Below are positions 7,164 to 15,805 of a stretch of 64,000 bases of DNA, in pieces. Within the stretch, counting starts at the first letter, position 1. The number at the start of each line of letters is the position of its first letter. The stretch comes from Bin5 sp965204705. Lineage in GTDB: Bacteria > Chloroflexota > Anaerolineae > Caldilineales > Caldilineaceae. The notes under the pieces were generated by a model that worked only from the letters and a program-made list of their open reading frames with translations, was not told where the DNA came from and made no database searches. The DNA lies in assembly GCA_965204705.1 (NCBI GenBank), contig OZ242006.1, positions 5,704,001 to 5,768,000 on the forward strand, read 5' to 3'. The translations under genes were made by a program, and so were the position numbers.

Positions 7164-8087
7164 ATGCAATCCGAACTTTCCGCAAGGGCAAAGTCGCTTC
7201 CGGGGCTGCTGCCAAAGTGGCTCCGCGACGACCGCAAAGTCGCGATCCTGGTTTTGGCCCCGTCCATCATCGCCGTGGCCGTCTTCATCTACATCTTCAT
7301 GGGGTGGACGCTGTACATCTCGTTCTCAAACTGGGACCGTCCGGCGCTCGACCTCTCCTTTGCCGGTTTGAAGAACTGGCAGCGCCTGGTCAACGATCCC
7401 CGCTTCCACATTGACCTGCGCAACCTCGTCCTCTTTGCGGTCGGCTACATGTCGCAGTGCATCGTCATCGGCTTTCTGCTCGCCGCGCTTCTCAATGAGC
7501 GGATCAGGGGCGAGGCGTTTTTTCGCACCGTCTTTCTGATGCCGTTTGCCGTCTCGGCGGTGGTCAGCGGGACGGCCTGGCGCTGGCTGCAGGTGCCGTC
7601 GGCGGGGATCAACCTGCTGATTGCCAACCTGGGGTTCGAGAACTTCCGGCCCCTCTGGTACATGCACCCCAAGCTGGGCATGCTGGCGATCACGATAATG
7701 GGCGCGTGGCAGTTTTCCGGCTTTGTTATGGCCCTGTACCTGGCCGGTCTGCGGGCGATTCCCGACGAGTTGCGAGAGGCGGCGATCATCGACGGCGCCG
7801 GCACAGTTGCGCTCTATCGTTATGTATTCATTCCCATGCTGCGGCCGGTCACCTTTACTGCGATTGTGCTGACCGGCGCCGGCTCCATCGGCAACTTCGA
7901 GATACCGAGCATCATCGGCACAGGCCCCGGTTTTGCGACCGATACGCTCGGTTTTTACATGTTCGAGCAGACCTTTCGCTCCAGCCGCTACGGCCTGGGC
8001 GCGGCGGTCGCCACCTTCATGCTCTTCCTGTCCATCCCGGTTGTCCTGCCCTATCTGATCAGCGTTCTGCGTGAGGAGAAAGAATGA
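7164..8087 (+). CDS. ABC sugar transporter permease (MalF/UgpA type)
   Basis: 307 residues with about six membrane segments; the first is at about 29-53. The EAA loop that contacts the ATPase is present (DELREAAIIDGAG, about 202-214). Its length and the N-terminal tail before the first segment fit the binding-protein-dependent transport family for sugars. Its end overlaps the next permease by four bases (ATGA), so the two are coupled and should form a heterodimer. No ATPase gene follows, so a shared MsmX-type ATPase encoded elsewhere is expected. Confidence 0.92.
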   Translation: MQSELSARAKSLPGLLPKWLRDDRKVAILVLAPSIIAVAVFIYIFMGWTLYISFSNWDRPALDLSFAGLKNWQRLVNDPRFHIDLRNLVLFAVGYMSQCIVIGFLLAALLNERIRGEAFFRTVFLMPFAVSAVVSGTAWRWLQVPSAGINLLIANLGFENFRPLWYMHPKLGMLAITIMGAWQFSGFVMALYLAGLRAIPDELREAAIIDGAGTVALYRYVFIPMLRPVTFTAIVLTGAGSIGNFEIPSIIGTGPGFATDTLGFYMFEQTFRSSRYGLGAAVATFMLFLSIPVVLPYLISVLREEKE

Positions 8088-8911
8088 GTTGGTATCGTCT
8101 CCTGGCCGGCAGCACCAAATATGCCGTCCTGATCGCATTTGCCGCCTTCTACCTGGTGCCCTTCTACGTGATGATCCTGACCGGGTTGAAGCCGCTCGAA
8201 GACATCAGTTCATTCGAGATCTGGAATATGCCCAAGAGCCTCGACTGGGGCAGCTTCCGCGAGGCGTGGAATCAGATGGATTCCAACTTCTGGAACAGCG
8301 TGCGCATCACGATTCCGGGCGCCATCGTTTCAACTTTTCTGGGTTCGATCAACGGCTATATTTTCGCCAAGTGGGGTTTTCGCGGCTCGAATGTGATTCT
8401 GTTCCTGTTCGTGTTCGGCATGTTTCTGCCCGGCCAGGGGATCCTGATCCCGCTGGTGTGGGTGCTGCAGTTTATGGGCCTTTACGGCAAGGTGAACGGT
8501 CTCATCATGGCCTACTGCATCTTTGGCATCCCGATCACGTCGCTGCTGTTTTACAGGTATTATGCCAGTGTGCCGGATGAGCTGGTGGACGCGTCGAAGA
8601 TCGACGGCTGCGGTTTTTTCGGCATCTACCGCCGCATCATTTTGCCGCTTTCGGGGCCGACCTTTGCAGTGGTGGGTGTGTGGCAGTGCACTAGGATCTG
8701 GAACGAATATCTGATGGCGCTGGTTGTGCTCGGCAACCCGGCCAGGGCGCCGGTTACCGTAGCCATCAAGAACTTTTCCAGCATGGGCGTCATCCCCTGG
8801 AACCTGCAGATGGCCGCCGCGCTGATCGCGTCCGTGCCCACGATTGCGGTCTACCTGCTGCTTGGCAAGCTGTTCATGCGCGGCCTGCTGGAGGGATCGT
8901 TGAGCGGCTAG
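8084..8911 (+). CDS. ABC sugar transporter permease (MalG/UgpE type)
   Basis: 275 residues, six predicted membrane segments. The family's EAA loop is at about 164-178 (DELVDASKIDGCG). It is shorter at the N-terminus than its partner, as usual for the MalG-like subunit. It starts inside the stop codon of the first permease. After it comes a deacetylase relic and then the hydrolase gene at 9200, all on the same strand. Confidence 0.92.
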   Translation: MSWYRLLAGSTKYAVLIAFAAFYLVPFYVMILTGLKPLEDISSFEIWNMPKSLDWGSFREAWNQMDSNFWNSVRITIPGAIVSTFLGSINGYIFAKWGFRGSNVILFLFVFGMFLPGQGILIPLVWVLQFMGLYGKVNGLIMAYCIFGIPITSLLFYRYYASVPDELVDASKIDGCGFFGIYRRIILPLSGPTFAVVGVWQCTRIWNEYLMALVVLGNPARAPVTVAIKNFSSMGVIPWNLQMAAALIASVPTIAVYLLLGKLFMRGLLEGSLSG

Positions 8912-8955
8912 TTGACGCGGCGTCTGCACCCGGAGTATGCTGCGTTCAACACAGT

Positions 8956-9168
8956 GTGCCGTCCGTGCCGGCCGGGATCTTCGAGTCGCCGGCGGGCGCG
9001 ATCATCCTGACCCACGACATGCACAAGGGGACGGTCGAAGCGGCGCTCTTGATCACTATGTCGCTGAAGCGTCGCGGCATACAGTTCGTTACGGTTACCA
9101 GGCTGCTCGAAACTCAGACGCTCAGAGCGGGGCACATCTACTCCCATCAGCCGGCGGCGAGCCGGTAG
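8956..9168 (+). pseudogene. Polysaccharide deacetylase C-terminal relic
   Basis: A 70-codon frame encodes GAIILTHDMHKGTVEAAL followed by LKRRGIQFVTVTRLLE. This is the last beta-alpha segment of NodB/polysaccharide deacetylases, where the LLHD-x(4)-T motif and (K/G)-F-x-TV-x-E-L are typical. The catalytic N-terminal part (the two metal-binding motifs) is absent, as the upstream sequence is the permease gene. It looks like a remnant of a deleted gene in the carbohydrate cluster. Residues after LLE do not resemble the family. Confidence 0.6.
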
Positions 9169-9199
9169 AGCATTCTCCCTGCTCTCCCTCATCGCACAT

Positions 9200-10981
9200 T
9201 TGCGAGCAAAGGATTGGGGCGTTTTGGAAGACGACATTCGCTTTATGTGGGACACGCCCGTGCCGATGCGCGACGGGGTGAAACTGTCGACCGATATCTA
9301 CCTGCCGGCGGCGGAGAAAGCCTACCCGGTCGTCCTGGCGCGCACACCCTATGACAACATCGCGCCCCGCATGGTGGAAGCTGCCCAGTTTTTCAGCGCG
9401 CGGGGGTATGCGGTGGTGCTGCAGGATGCGCGCGGGCGATTCGATTCGGAAGGCCATTTCGAGCCGCGCGTGAATGAGGGGAAGGACGGCTACGACACGA
9501 TCGAGTGGATCGCGGAGCAGCCCTGGTCGACCGGCAAGATCGGCATGATGGGCGGGTCGTATGGCGGCACCGTGCAGTGGCTTGCCGCGCGAGAGCGTCC
9601 TCCCCACCTGACCACGGTCGTCACTTCGGTCACCGGCGGCATGCGCTGGATGCACGATGAGAACTATATGAACGGGAAGTTCCCCGTCTTCCAGTTTCGC
9701 TGGCTGAACATGACCGGCGGGCGCACTATGCAGCACTACCCGTTCGAGCCGCTGACCTCGCATCAGCCGGGCGTGGCCTCGCCTTACAACTTCAACAAGC
9801 TGATTCGCACGCGGCCGCTCAAGGATGTCGACAAGGTGGTCGGGCGCATGAACACATATTGGCGCACGTGGCTTGAGCGCAACACCTACGACGAGTACTG
9901 GCAGCAGATGTCGTTCGAGGACTACTTTGAACTGGTTGACCTGCCTGCATTGCACATCACCGGCTGGTTTGACAACTGCCAGTGGGGCGAAATGTACATG
10001 TACAACGGGATGGCGGCCCGCTCACCCGGGGCCGACAGACAGTGGCTGCTCGTGGGGCCGTGGGACCATGCCGGGTCGGCCAATCCGCAGCCGCGGCTGG
10101 GCGATCTGGCGTTCACGCAGGAGGCGGTGCTGGACATCAGGGCGGTTCATCTGCGCTGGTTCGACTACTGGCTGAAGGGCGAGGAGAACGGGCAGGGCGA
10201 TGATGCCAAGGTCAGGATTTTCACCATGGGCCGCAATCGCTGGCGGGACGAGCGTGCATGGCCCGTGCGCGGCATGGCGCAGGTTCCCCTCTATCTCCAC
10301 AGCGGCGGGGCGGCGGACGTGTTTCCCGAAGGCGGCGGGCAGCCGGAGCAGGAGGGCGGTTACGGGACGCTGGATTGGACGCCGCCCGGAGAGGAGGTCG
10401 GCGACCGGTATGTTTACGACCCCGAAGATCCCGTGCCCTCGGTGGAGGACGCGGAGTCGCCCGATCCGATAAGGGACTCGCACGTGCTGGCGATGGACTA
10501 TCGCTACGCCCTGCGCCGCGCCGATGTGCTGACGTACACCAGCGCGCCGCTGACGGAGGAGTTGGAGATAACCGGCACGGCCTTCATCACCCTTTACGCG
10601 GCCAGCGACTGCGTCGATACGGACTGGGTGGCGTTGCTGTGCGATCTGCGGCCGGACGGCAGCTCGATTCCGTTGACTTCGGCGGTGATGCGCGCTTCTT
10701 ACCGCGCCGGGGCAGACAGGATTGACAGTCCTCCGCCCTCCCCCATCACGCCGGGCCGGGTGTACCAATACACAGTTGAGTTCATGGCAACTTCGATGGC
10801 CTTTCAGCCGGGTCACTGTCTTCAGCTGGCGGTGACCTCGTCGCTCTATCCGGCCTATGATCTGAATCCGAACACGGGAGCGCCGGTCGGTGAGGACCTG
10901 CCGAGCCGGCCGGCCAACCAGACCATCTATCACAGCGCCGAGTATCCGTCGCATCTTCTACTACCGGTGGTGAAGCCATGA
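9200..10981 (+). CDS. CocE/NonD-family hydrolase (X-Pro dipeptidyl-peptidase S15-like)
   Basis: Up to 593 residues; starts at TTG 9200, TTG 9224 or ATG 9245 are possible and no ribosome site decides. The alpha/beta-hydrolase core carries the nucleophile in GMMGGSYGG (Ser120 in the longest form) and a PWDHAG motif (about 290) with the likely catalytic His. The C-terminal jelly-roll domain (about 360-590, DVLTYTSAPLTEELEITG) is typical of CocE and S15 enzymes, which cleave esters or amides. It overlaps the ceramidase-like gene by four bases. The overlap suggests joint action on acylated substrates; the true substrate is unknown. Confidence 0.85.
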   Translation: MRAKDWGVLEDDIRFMWDTPVPMRDGVKLSTDIYLPAAEKAYPVVLARTPYDNIAPRMVEAAQFFSARGYAVVLQDARGRFDSEGHFEPRVNEGKDGYDTIEWIAEQPWSTGKIGMMGGSYGGTVQWLAARERPPHLTTVVTSVTGGMRWMHDENYMNGKFPVFQFRWLNMTGGRTMQHYPFEPLTSHQPGVASPYNFNKLIRTRPLKDVDKVVGRMNTYWRTWLERNTYDEYWQQMSFEDYFELVDLPALHITGWFDNCQWGEMYMYNGMAARSPGADRQWLLVGPWDHAGSANPQPRLGDLAFTQEAVLDIRAVHLRWFDYWLKGEENGQGDDAKVRIFTMGRNRWRDERAWPVRGMAQVPLYLHSGGAADVFPEGGGQPEQEGGYGTLDWTPPGEEVGDRYVYDPEDPVPSVEDAESPDPIRDSHVLAMDYRYALRRADVLTYTSAPLTEELEITGTAFITLYAASDCVDTDWVALLCDLRPDGSSIPLTSAVMRASYRAGADRIDSPPPSPITPGRVYQYTVEFMATSMAFQPGHCLQLAVTSSLYPAYDLNPNTGAPVGEDLPSRPANQTIYHSAEYPSHLLLPVVKP

Positions 10982-12222
10982 AGAGCACCCCTACCATGCT
11001 GGCCGGCGCGGCCGAGGCGGTCATTACGCGCGTGAAGGACAGGCCGGCCGTCTATGATGACCTGTTTGCGCGCGCCCTGGTTCTTGGCGCAGATGATGAC
11101 CGGCTTGTCATTATTGCCGCGGACATGGGGACGTTCAGCGTCGAGTATGCAGACGAGCTTTTACGGCGCATCGAGCGGACAACGGATATCCCAGGCGACA
11201 ACGTCATCATCACCACAACCCAGACGCACAATGCGCCGGGCGTTGACGGGCGTGAAATGACGCCTGCGGCGGGCGCGTGGCTGTCCGACTGCATTGTTGG
11301 GCTGGTACAGCGCGCCAATGATGAGCTGCGGCCGTGTGTGCTGAACGCGGGTCGGGCGCCTGTGCAGATCGGATACAACCGGCGCCTGATGCAGGACGGC
11401 GAAATCGTGATGGCGCCGAATCCCGACGGCGCAGTTGTGCCGTGGGTGGACGTTCTGGAGGCGAAGGATGCGGACGGCAGGCGGATTGCGGCGCTATTCT
11501 CGCACGCCGCCCATCCCGTGATCGTCCACTGGCTGAGCGAGGAGATCGGGCCGGACTTTCCGGGTTACGCGGTCAGGCATTTGCGCGACTTGCTGGCAAG
11601 AGAAGGGGAGCCGGAGGGCGTATTCATGTTCGCGCAAGGCTGTTGCGGCGACATCAACGGCCATCCTTTGCGCGGCGGTTTCGGCGCGTGTGACGCCGCG
11701 GGGCTCTCGCTGGCGTTTGCCGTCACGCGGGCGCTGGCCGACGCGCGGCCGGTTGCGCCCGGCGCGCTCAAGGCGCGCTCGCTCGATCTGTCTCTTCCTC
11801 TGGAAGAGCCGCCGACAGTAGCCGAATGCAGGGCGGCGCTGGCGGAGGACCCGGACAGCACGCGCTTTCGCGAGCTGCTGGCAGTTGCCGAGAGCGGCGA
11901 GCGGCAGTTTCATCCGCTCTCGATGCGAGCGCTGGCCGTCGGCGACGCGCTGTGTTTGCTCACGTTCACCGCCGAGATGTTTGCCGAGTACCAGCTGTAC
12001 GCAGATGCGGTGTCGCCCTTCCGGCAGACGTTTGTCTTCAGCCACACCAACGGGATAACAGGGTACGTGGCGACCGAAGAGGACTATGATCTGGGGCCGG
12101 CCGGGGGTTACGAGTCATGGGGTTATCCAACGCGGAACCGGCCCTGGATGCCGCCGCAACCGCAGGCTGAACGGTTGGCCCGTGAGGGGATCAGGCGGCT
12201 TCTGGGCGAACTCTTGCAATAG
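10978..12222 (+). CDS. Neutral/alkaline ceramidase-like protein
   Basis: 414 residues resembling the N-terminal catalytic domain of neutral ceramidases. Shared features are the opening AGAAEAVIT, LFARALVL, the ITTTQTHNAPG metal-site region, FSHAAHPVIV and the FAQGCCGDINGH motif. In the family these motifs bind zinc and hold the amidase site. The segment after VIT is shorter than usual (only about nine residues before YDDLFARALVL, where relatives have a Gly/Pro-rich loop), and the C-terminal Ig-like domain is absent. Many bacterial homologues have no proven ceramidase activity. It is translationally coupled to the CocE-like hydrolase and lies in one run with a GH116-type glycosidase. Confidence 0.75.
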   Translation: MKSTPTMLAGAAEAVITRVKDRPAVYDDLFARALVLGADDDRLVIIAADMGTFSVEYADELLRRIERTTDIPGDNVIITTTQTHNAPGVDGREMTPAAGAWLSDCIVGLVQRANDELRPCVLNAGRAPVQIGYNRRLMQDGEIVMAPNPDGAVVPWVDVLEAKDADGRRIAALFSHAAHPVIVHWLSEEIGPDFPGYAVRHLRDLLAREGEPEGVFMFAQGCCGDINGHPLRGGFGACDAAGLSLAFAVTRALADARPVAPGALKARSLDLSLPLEEPPTVAECRAALAEDPDSTRFRELLAVAESGERQFHPLSMRALAVGDALCLLTFTAEMFAEYQLYADAVSPFRQTFVFSHTNGITGYVATEEDYDLGPAGGYESWGYPTRNRPWMPPQPQAERLAREGIRRLLGELLQ

Positions 12223-12321
12223 AGACCCCCGGTTACTGAACGTTTGCCCGCCTTTTCAAGCGCGCCCCTTCAAGCACGATTTTACGAACACCCACTTGCC
12301 AGTGATGGAGAATGAACCGCC

Positions 12322-13569
12322 ATGTCCAGCAAATCAAGGCCGGAGTTCGGGCCTTACTACATGCCCGACAAGTGGTGCCTGGATCGCTACATGCACACCG
12401 AGGAGGTGCGCGGCACGCTCGACCTGCCCGACCGGTTCTATGTGCGCGACACCACGATCCGCGAGGGCGAGGAGACGCCCGGACTGTCGATGTCGACGCG
12501 AGACAAAGTGCGGATCGCCGAGAAGCTGTACGAGGCCGGCGTGCAGCAGGTTGATATCGGCTATGTCGGCGCGCAGCAGGGCCACTACGAGACGGCCAAA
12601 CTGATCAGGCGCGAGATCCCGGAACTGGCGATCACCGGCTTTGCGCGCGTCTGGTCAGCGGACTGGCAGAGGGACGTGGATCGATGCCAGGAGCTTGACG
12701 TGGCGCAGGTCGACGTCCTCCAGCACCCGATCCTCATCTGGGCGTCGGATGAGCAGGTCATGGAGCTTGGCCCGGCGAGGGAGGCGCTGATCCCGCGCAC
12801 GGTTGAAGTGATCGAGTATGCAAAGCGCTGCGGCCTGCGCGTAGCCTACGGTCATCCCGACGTATCGCGCACGCCGTGGGAGATTCTGCAGGAGTTCTAC
12901 TCGGTTACGGCGCGGGCCGGCATCGACCTGCTGATCCTCTACGAAGACGGCTACGGATGCCCGCCGGGCGTGCAGCATCTTGTGCGCAATATACGCAACC
13001 TGGTTGACGTGCCGCTGATGATCCACTGTCATGACGATCTCGGTCTGGGCACGGCCAATGTGCTGACCGCGGTGGGCGCGGGCGCGGAAGCGGCGGACCT
13101 GGTCGTCAACGGCCTGGGTGACAAGGGCGGCCTCACCAAACTGGAGGAGGTCGTCGTCGCGCTGGAGACACACTACGGCCTGTCAACGGGAATTCGCCTG
13201 GAGAAGCTGACAGAGTTATCCAGGTTCGTTGAGGAAGTCACAGGTTTCAGGCGCCAGATCAATAAGCCGCTGGTGGGGGAAAACGCCTACATTCACGAGG
13301 CTGAACTTCATGTCTACTGCATCGTCAAGGGGCTGTGGGAGGCAATGGAGGGCGTCCACCCGCACGTGATCGGACAGGAGCGGACGGTCGTTTTCGGCAG
13401 CACGACTCTGCACGGCGAAGCGGTGCGCGCCCGATTGGACGTGACCGGTCATCGGTACAATTCGCGGGACGTTGAATCGATCCTGGACAAGCTGCGAGAG
13501 CGCTTGCAGACGCAGCCGTCGCTCACGCTGGAGGAGTTCGACGAGCTGGCGCGCACCGTGCTTGCGTAA
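12322..13569 (+). CDS. DRE-TIM metallolyase family (homocitrate/isopropylmalate synthase-like)
   Basis: 415 residues. The N-terminal TIM barrel starts with RDTTIREGEETPG, where Arg and Asp are the DRE-type signature, and contains the metal-binding HCHDDLG (about 234) and a GLGDKGGLTKLEEVV segment. The family joins or splits acyl-CoA and oxo-acid units. Closest in appearance are homocitrate or isopropylmalate synthases, but there is no C-terminal regulatory domain, so a lyase/aldolase role is possible. It follows the ceramidase-like gene after a 99-base gap and precedes sugar-modifying dehydrogenases. Confidence 0.8.
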   Translation: MSSKSRPEFGPYYMPDKWCLDRYMHTEEVRGTLDLPDRFYVRDTTIREGEETPGLSMSTRDKVRIAEKLYEAGVQQVDIGYVGAQQGHYETAKLIRREIPELAITGFARVWSADWQRDVDRCQELDVAQVDVLQHPILIWASDEQVMELGPAREALIPRTVEVIEYAKRCGLRVAYGHPDVSRTPWEILQEFYSVTARAGIDLLILYEDGYGCPPGVQHLVRNIRNLVDVPLMIHCHDDLGLGTANVLTAVGAGAEAADLVVNGLGDKGGLTKLEEVVVALETHYGLSTGIRLEKLTELSRFVEEVTGFRRQINKPLVGENAYIHEAELHVYCIVKGLWEAMEGVHPHVIGQERTVVFGSTTLHGEAVRARLDVTGHRYNSRDVESILDKLRERLQTQPSLTLEEFDELARTVLA

Positions 13570-13657
13570 CAGGCCATGAACAGGCGACCCGATGTCAGGG
13601 CGCCAGGGCTCGTTGACGTTTGCCTTTATTGAGATATGCCAGAGCAAGCACCTTTTT

Positions 13658-13737
13658 TGTCCACGGAGGGCCACAGAGGACCACGGAGAACACCTTTCTC
13701 TGTCCACGAAGGGCCAGGGAGGGCCGCGGAGAACACC
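13658..13737. repeat. Degenerate tandem duplication, 37-bp units
   Basis: Two 37-bp units (13658-13694 and 13701-13737), both running from TGTCCACG to GCGGAGAACACC or a close variant, agree at 32 of 37 positions. The rest of the 13570-13862 gap shows a short direct repeat, TCAAACGTCAAC, just before the epimerase start and no gene. Confidence 0.7.
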
Positions 13738-13862
13738 AGGGGCTTATCAAGTTTTCATTTCGCAGCTGCGCAGTTCTTCAGGGATCAGCCGCACTTTGCT
13801 AACGCGGATCGCTATACCGTCAAACGTCAACACCTCCTAATCAAACGTCAACGGACCCTAAT

Positions 13863-14792
13863 GTGTCTATTCTGATTTTGGGCGGAACCGGACTGATCGG
13901 CTCAAGGTTGACCAGGCGTCTGGTCAGCCTGGGCCAGCGCGTTATCTGCTTCGATCTCTATCCCGATTACAGCGCGGTGGCCGACCTCGACAATGTAGAG
14001 ATCGTCGTGGCAGACGTTACCCGTTTCGAGGACATCATCGCCGCGATCCGGAAGTACGACGTGGAAAGGATCGTCAACCTCGCCTATATCCTGCCGCCGG
14101 AGTCCGAGGAGAAGCTGCAACTGGCGATGCGGGTCAACCAGATGGGCATGAACAACGTATTCGAGGCGGCGCGGCTGATGGGTATCCGACGCGTCGTGTA
14201 CGCCTCGACCATCGCCGTCTACGGTCTGCAGGACTCTTTTGGCGACCGCCCGGTTACGGAGGATGATCACTGCTACCCCGTTACGGTCTATATGGCGCAC
14301 AAATTGTGGAATGAGTTCATGGCGGCCAAATACATGGAGCGCTACGGCATGCAGATTCCCGGATTGCGCATCGCCAACGTGGCCGCGCCTGGGCGGACGA
14401 AGGGTTTCTCTGCCTGGCAGAGCAAGTGCATCGACAAACTGGCCGCGGGCAACCCGTTCACCGTTCCCTCGCGCCGCGATCAGAGGCTGCTCATCATTCA
14501 TGTGGACGATACGGCGGACCTGTTTGCCAAACTCTGTTTGCAGGAGACGTTGAACTATGCGGTCTACAATTCGTTGGCCTATGAGATTACGGCGCAGGCG
14601 TGGGCCGACGCCATCCAGGCGCACCTGCCCGATGCCAGGATCACGTTTGATGAATCGGCGCCCGATCAGCCCAATATTTACAACTGGTCGACCCGGCGTA
14701 TCGAGCGGGAGTTAGATGTACGGATTTCCCCGCTGGAGGAGGTGATCCGGCGGCACATTGATGAAGCGCTCGCGCGCACGGCGGGCGTGTGA
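13863..14792 (+). CDS. NAD-dependent epimerase/dehydratase (extended SDR)
   Basis: 309 residues from GTG 13863. The Rossmann glycine motif GGTGLIG lies at about 7-13. The active-site Tyr-x3-Lys is YMAHK (about 143-147), preceded by YASTIAVYG. The fold and length match sugar-nucleotide or sugar epimerases. It is followed closely by a classical SDR, and both probably act on the sugar or acyl product handled by this locus. Substrate not determinable. Confidence 0.85.
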   Translation: MSILILGGTGLIGSRLTRRLVSLGQRVICFDLYPDYSAVADLDNVEIVVADVTRFEDIIAAIRKYDVERIVNLAYILPPESEEKLQLAMRVNQMGMNNVFEAARLMGIRRVVYASTIAVYGLQDSFGDRPVTEDDHCYPVTVYMAHKLWNEFMAAKYMERYGMQIPGLRIANVAAPGRTKGFSAWQSKCIDKLAAGNPFTVPSRRDQRLLIIHVDDTADLFAKLCLQETLNYAVYNSLAYEITAQAWADAIQAHLPDARITFDESAPDQPNIYNWSTRRIERELDVRISPLEEVIRRHIDEALARTAGV

Positions 14793-14849
14793 CGGGGAGA
14801 GGCAGGCTCGTTCAGCAGGTCAGTTGTCCCGGCAGGGGTGGGGAAGGCA

Positions 14850-15632
14850 ATGCGTTTAGCGAACAAAGTCGCGGTGATTACCGGAGGCTCGCGCGGGATC
14901 GGCAAGGCGGTCAGTCTTGCGTTCGCGCGTGAGGGCGCGGACGTGGTGGTTGGTTACCATGCCTCCGCCGAGAAAGCGCGCACGGTGCAGGGCGAGATTG
15001 AGGCCTTGGGGCGGCGGGCGTTGACCTGCCGGGCGGATGTCTCGAACCGCTCCCAGGTGCAGCAGTTGATGCGTACAGCCGTCGAAACACTGGGGCGGAT
15101 CGATATTCTGGCCAATGTCGCCGGCATCACGCTGCGGTCGGCGATGGAGGCGCTGAGCGAGGAGGACTGGGACCGGGTGATTGACACCAATCTGAAGGGC
15201 ACCTTTCTGTGCAGCCAGGCCGCGGCGCAGTTCATGATTGGGCAGGGCGGCGGCAACATCATCAACATCGGTTCGGTTTCCGGCCTCGCGGCGCATTGCA
15301 ACAGGGGGGCGTACGGCCCCAGCAAGGCGGCGGTCGCCATGTTATCCAAGGTGATGGCGGTGGAGTGGGCCGGGCACAACATCCGCGTAAACACGATCAG
15401 TCCCGGCACGACCGAGACGGAGATGACCGACTACTCCTACCCGACGGCGGAGATGCGCGCCAAACGGGAGCAGACGATCCCCCAGAACCGCTTTGTCCAG
15501 CCGGAGGAGGTTGCGGCCGCGGCCGTTTTTCTGGCATCGGAGGACGCCGCCGCGATCACCGGCCATTCGCTGGTCATTGACGGCGGGTTTCAGAACAGTC
15601 TTTTTCAACTGATGGAGCGTCTGCTGACGTAG
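14850..15632 (+). CDS. Short-chain dehydrogenase/reductase (FabG-like)
   Basis: 260 residues from ATG 14850; an in-frame GTG at 14838 is less likely because GGGGAAGG precedes the ATG. The cofactor motif TGGSRGIG is near the N-terminus, NVAG lies mid-chain, the catalytic Ser in NIGSVSG, and Tyr-x3-Lys is YGPSK. The C-terminus IDGGFQ is typical. It is a generic NAD(P)H-dependent oxidoreductase in the catabolic gene run after the epimerase. Confidence 0.88.
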   Translation: MRLANKVAVITGGSRGIGKAVSLAFAREGADVVVGYHASAEKARTVQGEIEALGRRALTCRADVSNRSQVQQLMRTAVETLGRIDILANVAGITLRSAMEALSEEDWDRVIDTNLKGTFLCSQAAAQFMIGQGGGNIINIGSVSGLAAHCNRGAYGPSKAAVAMLSKVMAVEWAGHNIRVNTISPGTTETEMTDYSYPTAEMRAKREQTIPQNRFVQPEEVAAAAVFLASEDAAAITGHSLVIDGGFQNSLFQLMERLLT

Positions 15633-15805
15633 GCGAGCCCCGGCCACTTCGCCGTACTGCCCGACCACCCCAAAAACGAGGAGAGTAGAGACGAGTGAGG
15701 CGTGAGAGATGCCTTCGCTCGCTTTGCTCATGGTCGCGAATTGACTATAGTTGAGTCGTTATTGACGCAGATAAATCACTGTCCCAAATCGCTGAGGAGA
15801 GCCCG

